Source: an uncultured Bacteroidaceae bacterium (GTDB taxonomy: Bacteria > Bacteroidota > Bacteroidia > Bacteroidales > Bacteroidaceae). From it: 64,000 nt of DNA. The stretch's first letter is position 1. Each line of letters begins with the position of its first letter. A program made the position numbers and the translations under genes. Shown here piece by piece: positions 58,578 to 64,000 of the stretch. The notes under the pieces were generated by a model. That model did not search any database and was not told where the DNA came from. It saw only the letters and a list, made by a program, of their open reading frames with translations. The stretch is taken from positions 54,770-118,769 of the forward strand of contig CALULY010000009.1 of the NCBI GenBank assembly GCA_944321635.1, given 5' to 3'.

Positions 58578-59804
58578 ATGTCAACGAGGCTCATTGCAAA
58601 AAGGATTTACCACGCCATAGACGGACGTTCAAAAGGCATCTCGTCACTCGCAATCAAAATCTCCGTGAGCGGCATAGCGCTTGGGATAGCGGTCATCATG
58701 CTGTCATTTGCCATCATCCTCGGCTTCAAGAATGAGGTGAAACAAAAGATCCACGGCTTCACGTCAGACGTGCGCATTTGCAACCTGGACTATGCCACCT
58801 CCTACTCGGCATCACCGATAACCGTAGACGAAGACCTCAAAACGTCATTGTCCTCCGTCAAAGGTGTCGCCCACCTGCAAAGCTACTCGATAGTCCCCGG
58901 GATGATAAAGACAGCATCAGACTTTCAAGGCATGGTGCTCAAAGGCATTGACGAGGACTATGACACCACCTACCTCTCATCATCGATGGTCAAAGGGTGT
59001 TTGCCCGCACATGGAAGCAACGGCATAGCAATCTCGCGGGCATTGTCTTCAAAGCTCGGGATTGCAACGGGCGAAGACATCTACGCCTACTTCTTCAACA
59101 AGACACTGAAAGCCCGGAAGCTGAACATCACAGGCATCTACCAGACCAACATAAACGAGCATGACAACCTGTTTGTGATCACCGACAAGACGGTCGTCAA
59201 CAAGATTAACGGATGGGGAAACGGCGAAGCCACCGGACTTGAGATCTCCATGCAGCCCGACGCGGCAAGGGAAGAAGTGCTTGAAGGCATCTACACAGCA
59301 CTGCACTCGCATCCCGGCAATGAGAACCTGACAATGGAGACGCCTGAAAACATCTACCCGGACATTTTCTCCTGGCTCGACGTGCTGGACGCCAACGTGA
59401 CGGTGATACTGATCCTGATGATAGGCCTCTCGGCATTCTCCATCGTGTCCGGGCTGCTGATAATCCTGCTCGAAAAAGTCAACACCATAGGCATCCTCAA
59501 AGCCCTCGGCGCAAGCAACAGCTACGTCAGGCGTGTGTTTTCCGGCATATTCACCTGCATTGTCGCACGCGGGGTGCTGTGGGGCAACCTGATTGGCCTT
59601 GGGCTTTACGCCGTGCAACGGTTGTTCCACCCTTTCAGGCTCGACCCGGCAGTCTACTACGTTGACCACGTGCCAGTGGACATAGGCGTGTGGCTCGTAC
59701 TGGCAATCAACGTGATGGTCATCGCCATTTCGTTTGCCGTGTTCCTCATCCCGTCCCTGATGATCGCAAGGGTCAATCCCACCAAGACGATGAAGTTTGA
59801 CTGA
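58578..59804 (+). CDS. FtsX-like ABC transporter permease (LolC/LolE type)
   Basis: An inner-membrane permease, probably of a lipoprotein-releasing complex. The 408 residues start STRLIAKRIYHA, then one N-terminal helix (SLAIKISVSGIALGIAVIMLSFAIILGFK), a large periplasmic domain (about residues 55-270), and three C-terminal helices with the FtsX signature VNTIGILKALGASNSYVRRVF. This 1+3 helix plan is the MacB/LolCE type. The ATPase (LolD) is not adjacent. It shares a bidirectional terminator with convergent pepD. Confidence 0.88.
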   Translation: MSTRLIAKRIYHAIDGRSKGISSLAIKISVSGIALGIAVIMLSFAIILGFKNEVKQKIHGFTSDVRICNLDYATSYSASPITVDEDLKTSLSSVKGVAHLQSYSIVPGMIKTASDFQGMVLKGIDEDYDTTYLSSSMVKGCLPAHGSNGIAISRALSSKLGIATGEDIYAYFFNKTLKARKLNITGIYQTNINEHDNLFVITDKTVVNKINGWGNGEATGLEISMQPDAAREEVLEGIYTALHSHPGNENLTMETPENIYPDIFSWLDVLDANVTVILILMIGLSAFSIVSGLLIILLEKVNTIGILKALGASNSYVRRVFSGIFTCIVARGVLWGNLIGLGLYAVQRLFHPFRLDPAVYYVDHVPVDIGVWLVLAINVMVIAISFAVFLIPSLMIARVNPTKTMKFD

Positions 59805-59828
59805 CGGCTATACATATTATATATATGG

Positions 59829-59869
59829 AACGGGGGTGCTGTCCTTTGCTGCGGCAGCACCCCCGTTTT
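59829..59869. terminator. Bidirectional terminator between permease gene and pepD
   Basis: A 13-bp stem (AACGGGGGTGCTG with its complement) and a 13-nt loop are followed by TTTTC. It lies between two convergent stops. Confidence 0.8.
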
Positions 59870-59885
59870 CATTCCGGCTCCTCGC

Positions 59886-61415
59886 TCACTTCAACGGAGC
59901 ATTCTCCAACGAAGCTACAAGGAACTTATAGAACTTCTCCACCGACGGGACATAAACCCTCTCGTCAGGCGAATGGGGCGAGCGAAGAGTAGGCCCGAAT
60001 GAAATCATGTCCAACCCCGGCATCGCCGCGCCTATTATGCCGCACTCCAGCCCGGCATGGACGACCTCGACGGCAGGTTCTTGCCCGAAGAGGCTCTTGT
60101 ATACTTCCTTCATGGACTTCAATATCGGCGAATCGACATCAGGTTGCCATCCGCTGTACGCCCCGGACATCTCGACCGTCGCGTCCACCAACTCAAAGCA
60201 CGCCTCTATGGTGTTTGCCAGATATGTCTTCATGCTCTCCGACGAGCTCCTGACGAGGAACTGCGCCTCAAAGCGTCCATCCTCGATCTTGACAATCGAC
60301 ATGTTGGAAGATGTCTCAACCGTGCCAGGGATTGTCGGGATGTAACGCAGCACGCCATCGTGGCAAGCGTAAAGGGCATCGAGGACGGCACGCTGGTCTT
60401 TCTTTTTCATGACGGGCAGACCCTTGCCTATCTCTATGTCAATGGAGCCGTTGAAGGGCAAGTCCAGGTGGAATTTCTGGCTCGTCTTTGGCATCTCGGT
60501 CACTGCTGCGGTGAATGACAAGGCATCCTCCGTCGCGCCGAACTCTGCTTTGAGCACTTTCTCATATTTGCTTGCGGCATCAAACAGCAGGCGCACGTCC
60601 TCATTGGGAATGCTCACGACCGCAAAAGCCTCGCGGGGGATGGCATTGCGCATATTGCCACCTTCCATGCGCACAATGCGTGCGCCGATGACAGAGGCCT
60701 CATCCCGGAGGAAACGCACCATCATCTTGTTGGCATTGGCACGCCCCTTGTCAATCTCCATGCCGGAGTGCCCGCCGCGCAGCCCGCGCAACGAGAGTGT
60801 GACGACAGTCTCCTTGCCCAAGTCGGCATTGCCCTCCTTGTAACTGCCGGACACATTGACATCCACGCCACCTGCGCATCCGATGAAGAGTTGCCCCTCG
60901 TCCTCAGAGTCGAGGTTGAGGAGTATCTCTCCCTTCAGCTCACCCGCCTTGAGGCCGAATGCACCGTCCATGCCTGTCTCCTCGTCCATTGTTATCAACG
61001 CCTCGATAGGTCCGTGGCGCAGCGTGTCGTCCTCGAGCACCGCCATTATGGCAGCCATGCCCATGCCGTTGTCCGCCCCGAGCGTAGTGCCCTTTGCCCT
61101 CACCCAATCGCCGTCGATGTAGGTGCTGATGGGGTCACGCTCAAAGTCATGGACGACATCATTGTTTTTTTGCGGCACCATGTCCATGTGCGCTTGCAGG
61201 ATGATGCCCTTGCGGCACTCCATTCCTGGGGTGGCGGGCTTGCGGATTATCACGTTGCCAACGCTATCGGCGTAAGTCTCCAGCCCGAGCCCCTTGCCGA
61301 AGTCAAGCAGGAACGCCCTGATGGCATCCATGTGCCCCGACGGGCGCGGCACTTGCGTGATGGCATGGAAGTGCTTCCACACCGACGAAGGTTTCAATGA
61401 TTGAATGTCACTCAT
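59886..61415 (-). CDS. pepD: Aminoacyl-histidine dipeptidase (PepD, M20 family)
   Basis: Cleaves Xaa-His dipeptides such as carnosine with zinc. The 509 residues include WKHFHAITQVPRPSGHMD, ILQAHMDMVPQKNND with ligands His76 and Asp78, GTTLGADNGMGMAA (Asp115), TMDEETGMDGA (Glu145/146), and the lid domain GGVDVNVSG to GLRGGHSGMEI. The length fits the PepD family. The -7 box at 61460-61467 is intact, so the mobile element to the right must begin beyond it. Confidence 0.95.
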   Translation of the reverse strand: MSDIQSLKPSSVWKHFHAITQVPRPSGHMDAIRAFLLDFGKGLGLETYADSVGNVIIRKPATPGMECRKGIILQAHMDMVPQKNNDVVHDFERDPISTYIDGDWVRAKGTTLGADNGMGMAAIMAVLEDDTLRHGPIEALITMDEETGMDGAFGLKAGELKGEILLNLDSEDEGQLFIGCAGGVDVNVSGSYKEGNADLGKETVVTLSLRGLRGGHSGMEIDKGRANANKMMVRFLRDEASVIGARIVRMEGGNMRNAIPREAFAVVSIPNEDVRLLFDAASKYEKVLKAEFGATEDALSFTAAVTEMPKTSQKFHLDLPFNGSIDIEIGKGLPVMKKKDQRAVLDALYACHDGVLRYIPTIPGTVETSSNMSIVKIEDGRFEAQFLVRSSSESMKTYLANTIEACFELVDATVEMSGAYSGWQPDVDSPILKSMKEVYKSLFGQEPAVEVVHAGLECGIIGAAMPGLDMISFGPTLRSPHSPDERVYVPSVEKFYKFLVASLENAPLK

Positions 61416-61459
61416 GTCTTAGATCAATTTGATTTGTTAATAGTTGCGTTTTATGAACC

Positions 61460-61467
61460 CAAACTTA
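61460..61467 (-). promoter_or_regulatory. -7 promoter box for pepD
   Basis: The minus strand reads TAAGTTTG, matching TAnnTTTG. A TTTTG about 23 bp further upstream on that strand could be the -33 element. The ATG is 45 bp downstream. Confidence 0.55.
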
Positions 61468-61706
61468 GTCAAAATCTATGGAAAAACCTCCAAAATTCGG
61501 CAGATTAACGCAATGTAATCTGTGAATTAAGTAGTTAGGAGAAAATCGCGGAAGTTGGATAGAGGGCTGAATAGCGTTTCAAAGCGGATTGGAGAAAGAG
61601 AACGGTTTCCTAATCGTTACCCGTCAGAAATGCAGATTTAACAGTCACCGTTCCGTTTGCGCCGCTCTGCGTAGGTTTGCTTGTCAAGGTTTAACTCGTT
61701 GATTTA

Positions 61707-61714
61707 TAGTTTTG
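61707..61714 (+). promoter_or_regulatory. -7 promoter box for the integrase gene
   Basis: TAGTTTTG matches TAnnTTTG, with a TTG at 61681-61683 as a possible -33 element (23-bp spacer). It lies 20 bp upstream of ATG 61734. Confidence 0.55.
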
Positions 61715-61733
61715 CAACCAAAAAAGAACGAGT

Positions 61734-62963
61734 ATGACAAGGAGCACATTTCGCGTGCTGTTCTATGCGAACGGCAGCAAGGAGAAGAACGGAATTGTCC
61801 CTATCATGGGACGGGTTACAATCAACGGAACGGTAGCACAGTTCAGTTGCAAGCGGAGCATCTCAAAAGAGCTTTGGGACGCAAAGGGAAACCGTGCCAA
61901 AGGCAAGAGCCGTGAAGCGATGGAAACGAACCTTGCGCTTGACAACATTAAGGCGCAAATCATCAAGCACTACCAGCGCATATCTGACCGTGAGGCGTTT
62001 GTGACGGCAGAAATGGTGCGCAACGCCTATCAAGGCATAGGCAGCGAGTATGAAACACTGCTCAAAGCCTTTGACAAGGATAACGAGGTATTCAAGAAAC
62101 GTGTCGGGAAAGACAGGGTTATGGCAACTTATCAGTCACGGGTACGAGCAAGGAACCATGTAGCGGCATTTATCAAATCTTTTTATAAGCGCAATGATAT
62201 GTCAATGCTGGAGCTTACCCCTGATTTTATTAAGGAGTTCGCCGCTTATCTCTCAACCGAAGCAGGCTTACAAAACGGGAGTATTTGGGCAAACTGCATG
62301 TGGTTGAAAGGTGTGGTGATGCGTGCGCACTTCAACGGGCTGATACCGAGAAACCCGTTTGCGCAGTTCCACATCAGCCCGAATGTCAAGGAGCGTGAGT
62401 TTTTGACGGAGGATGAGTTGAAGGCGGTAATGACGCACGAGTTCGCAGACCCGAAGCTGGCATACATCCGTGACCTGTTCGTGTTTGCGAGCTTCACCGC
62501 CCTCTCTTTCGTGGACATCAAGGAACTGACCAACGACCGCATCGTGGAAGTGAACGGCGAGAAGTGGATTATCTCCAAGCGGCACAAGACGGGCGTACCG
62601 TTCCAAGTGAAGCTGCTGGACATCCCCCTGCAGATAATCGAGCGTTACCGACCGTTCCAAGAAAACGACTTCGTATTCCCCAATCTGAACTATTGGTCAA
62701 TCTGCAAGCCGTTGAAGAAGATGATACGGGAATGCGGTGTGAATAAGGACATCAGCTTTCACACAAGACGTCATGGATTCGCAACCCTGGCCCTCTGCAA
62801 GGGTATGCCGATAGAGAGCGTAAGTCGTATTTTGGGGCATACAAACATCGAAACGACCCAAATCTATGCGAAGATTACCGTGGAGAAATTGGATAACGAC
62901 CTTACGATGCTGGGCGACAAGCTGAGTAAATCGTTCGGCAACGTCAAAGTGGCAGGGATATGA
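61734..62963 (+). CDS. int: Tyrosine recombinase / conjugative-element integrase (IntDOT-like)
   Basis: Integrates and excises a mobile element. The 409 residues comprise an N-terminal arm-binding domain (VLFYANGSKEKNGIVPIMGRV), a core-binding SAM-like domain (about 100-200) and the catalytic domain. Catalytic residues visible: His343 and Arg346 in FHTRRHGFATLAL, His369 in RILGHTNIETTQ and nucleophile Tyr378 (QIYAKI), plus the lysine hairpin SKRHKTGVPF. The usual first arginine is absent: the motif reads FTALSFVDIKEL with Ser258 there, as in CTnDOT IntDOT, where a serine replaces Arg I. It overlaps the next small gene by 4 bp. Confidence 0.95.
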   Translation: MTRSTFRVLFYANGSKEKNGIVPIMGRVTINGTVAQFSCKRSISKELWDAKGNRAKGKSREAMETNLALDNIKAQIIKHYQRISDREAFVTAEMVRNAYQGIGSEYETLLKAFDKDNEVFKKRVGKDRVMATYQSRVRARNHVAAFIKSFYKRNDMSMLELTPDFIKEFAAYLSTEAGLQNGSIWANCMWLKGVVMRAHFNGLIPRNPFAQFHISPNVKEREFLTEDELKAVMTHEFADPKLAYIRDLFVFASFTALSFVDIKELTNDRIVEVNGEKWIISKRHKTGVPFQVKLLDIPLQIIERYRPFQENDFVFPNLNYWSICKPLKKMIRECGVNKDISFHTRRHGFATLALCKGMPIESVSRILGHTNIETTQIYAKITVEKLDNDLTMLGDKLSKSFGNVKVAGI

Positions 62964-63331
62964 AACGGACAACAATCACAATGGACGAGTGCGGCAGAGT
63001 TGCCGTACCGTCCGATGCCGCAAATGTGTGGATAAGCGAAATGGAGTTGGTAAGGCTGTTCGATGTAATCGCCTTGACACTCCGTGCCGCCATCCGAGCC
63101 GTGTACAAAAGCGGAGTGTTGAAGCCTTATGAGGTGGAAAGGCGCATCAAGCAGACCGATTGTTATTATTTGGAAACGTATGCCCTGCCAATGGTAGTGG
63201 CACTCGCTTTCCGTATCAACGCTTCCAATGCCGCAAGAGTACGCAATGCCCTGCTGGAAAGGCTGTGCTTGCGAAAAGAAAGACAAGTCCTGTGGGTATC
63301 ATTAAGCGACGGACAGCCGTGTAAATGTTAA
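62960..63331 (+). CDS. Small accessory protein coupled to the integrase gene
   Basis: The 123 residues (MKRTTITMDECGRVAVPSDA, then VWISEMELVRLFDVIALTLRAAIRAVYKSGVLKPYE) start inside the last 4 bp of the integrase (ATGA). The N-terminal half resembles a short type found after integrases in Bacteroides mobile elements, with a helical segment (WISEMELVRLFDV) that could be a winged or helix-turn-helix DNA contact. I do not recognise a named family, and a role in excision or regulation is only suggested by position. Confidence 0.7.
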   Translation: MKRTTITMDECGRVAVPSDAANVWISEMELVRLFDVIALTLRAAIRAVYKSGVLKPYEVERRIKQTDCYYLETYALPMVVALAFRINASNAARVRNALLERLCLRKERQVLWVSLSDGQPCKC

Positions 63332-63403
63332 TGGGTGCGATTATTCGTCAATACCTCCATTCATCAATACGCCCGTGCGGTCACATATCCATATATTTTC
63401 AGT

Positions 63404-63443
63404 CCGAAGAAGTGCGGTTTTGCTTCTTCGGGCTTTTTATTTT
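63404..63443 (+). terminator. Terminator after the integrase-accessory operon
   Basis: A 9-bp stem (CCGAAGAAG with CTTCTTCGG) and a 10-nt loop are followed by GCTTTTTATTTT. Confidence 0.75.
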
Positions 63444-63934
63444 CGCCATTTTAAGGCTGATATTGCCCATCCTGCCGCAATTACACCGTCACCAAAAAAC
63501 ATGCTTGAAAACTTCTGATATTTTTGTTGAATATAACAAATAATATACTGATATATAATAAGATACACTTTTCAACATATCTCGACAAAATAGAACGGCT
63601 GTTGAAAAGAAAAGGCAAACGGCACACCGCAATACTTTTCCTGTTTCTTTTTCGCCTTCAAATGTTTTGTGAACGGGTTTGTTGAGCGGTTGTTGAGGGT
63701 ATATGTCTCATTATGTCAATATGTTATATCACATCTTCAACAGTTCAACGCTTTTTCACTCCTCAACAAGTCCGCCGGGAAAATGACAGAAGTGAATGTC
63801 ACCATCCGCAGGTCGGTCGGACGGACTTCCGGTCTGCCGACAGACAGGGGAAAGCCGATGTCGCTGGCGAAAAGAGAAAAGCATCCGAAAGCCGCTGACA
63901 CCGCCGCAGGCTTTTGGGTACAAAAAAAGCCATA

Positions 63935-63994
63935 GCTCATTAGGGCGTTTTTTTCACGCACCGCTTCGCTCATGCAAAAAACACCCTAATGAGC
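63935..63994. repeat. Large inverted repeat at window end (candidate oriT or control site)
   Basis: The arm GCTCATTAGGGCGTTTTTTT (63935-63954) is repeated in inverted orientation as GCAAAAAACACCCTAATGAGC minus its first base (63975-63994), with a single mismatch. The spacer is about 20 nt and contains GCACCGCTTCGCTC. Such a dyad next to an integrase operon could be a transfer origin, a terminator pair or an operator. Confidence 0.55.
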
Positions 63995-64000
63995 CAACGG

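Larger units (their letters stand above)
61416..61733. other. Chromosome / mobile-element junction region
   Basis: This 318-bp gap holds the pepD promoter (-7 TAAGTTTG, minus, 61460-61467) on the left and the integrase promoter on the right. The chromosomal junction should lie between about 61480 and 61700. I see no tRNA gene and cannot define the attachment core without the other end of the element. Confidence 0.4.
61734..64000. mobile_element. Left end of an integrative (probably conjugative or mobilisable) element
   Basis: The integrase, its coupled accessory ORF, a terminator and a long non-coding tract ending in a 21-bp inverted repeat follow each other and continue beyond the window. 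The base composition looks more AT-rich than the flanking chromosome (by eye). No relaxase or conjugation gene is visible before the window ends, so the type of element is inferred from the integrase family. Confidence 0.7.
63332..64000. other. Non-coding tract of the mobile element
   Basis: This 669-bp region has no convincing gene. ORFs at 63669-63935 (+) and 63737-63973 (-) overlap on opposite strands. The minus-strand one (IGFPLSVGRPEVRPTDLRM) resembles spurious ORFs I recall from Bacteroides mobile elements, which would mean conserved DNA rather than protein. The region contains a terminator at its left end, an AT-rich tract around 63530-63560 and a long inverted repeat at its right end. 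It may hold the start of a mobilisation region. Confidence 0.45.

Noticed and set aside
61416..61733. tRNA gene as integration target
   Set aside because: No cloverleaf or TTCGA-type T-loop is visible in this gap. I saw no tRNA or rRNA gene anywhere in the window, though this was a reading by eye.
63669..63935. 88-codon plus-strand ORF and its 78-codon minus-strand counterpart
   Set aside because: They overlap on opposite strands, neither matches a protein family I know, and the region looks like conserved non-coding DNA of mobile elements.

Overview
The window reads as a chromosomal segment of a Bacteroidales bacterium, possibly Muribaculaceae; the family is a guess. Evidence: nearly every transcription unit has the Bacteroidetes-type -7 box TAnnTTTG instead of a TATAAT box. 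It also encodes Bacteroidetes hallmarks: a lipidated TamA-like protein (TamL), a type IX secretion C-terminal domain protein, DUF3127 and DUF4494 proteins, a 30-residue COX24/mS38-like protein, class III fructose-bisphosphatase and an IntDOT-like integrase. Coding density is high, but seven intergenic gaps are filled by tandem arrays with a 21-22 bp period.

Layout. 1-8 kb: 5' part of class II aldolase (fba), penicillin-binding protein 1A, DUF3127 protein, prolyl-tRNA synthetase, tamL. 8-18 kb: dxs-trkA-trkH, then HU, the mS38-like protein, RNase G, a META-domain lipoprotein and a sulfatase. 18-23 kb: Wza-like and Wzc-like polysaccharide export genes, the stump of a glycosyltransferase, and queD-queE (queuosine). 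23-33 kb: hisS, then a compact minus-strand operon in the order T9SS-type protein, uvrA, ybaK, mfd, birA, which places both nucleotide-excision-repair genes on one transcript. 33-44 kb: surface-polysaccharide and fucose genes: asparagine-synthase-like protein, flippase, tyrS, acyltransferase, a nucleotidyltransferase/sugar-kinase fusion, sugar mutarotase, FucP-type transporter, glycosyltransferase, methyltransferase. 44-61 kb: glyA, GH3 hexosaminidase, aldo/keto reductase, tamB, guanine deaminase, fbp, AspT-like transporter, yggS, DUF4494, a LolC/E-like permease and pepD. 61.5-64 kb: left end of an integrative element (integrase, small accessory ORF, terminator, non-coding region ending in a large inverted repeat).

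Most distinctive signal. Four elements (17760-17979, 22704-22923, 33049-33290, 42177-42375) share one architecture: about three 22-bp units in one orientation, three or four AT-rich 21-bp palindromic units in the centre, then two to four 22-bp units in the opposite orientation. Two more arrays (3214-3279 and 52962-53027) are three tandem 22-bp palindromes of different sequence, and a seventh (12868-12977) is a non-palindromic 22-bp array. The common period of about two DNA helical turns across unrelated sequences suggests a shared constraint such as a phased protein-binding array. I know of no described family with this architecture. Two pseudogenes (glycosyltransferase, sulfatase) lie near such elements, so these intergenic zones appear to be sites of gene turnover.
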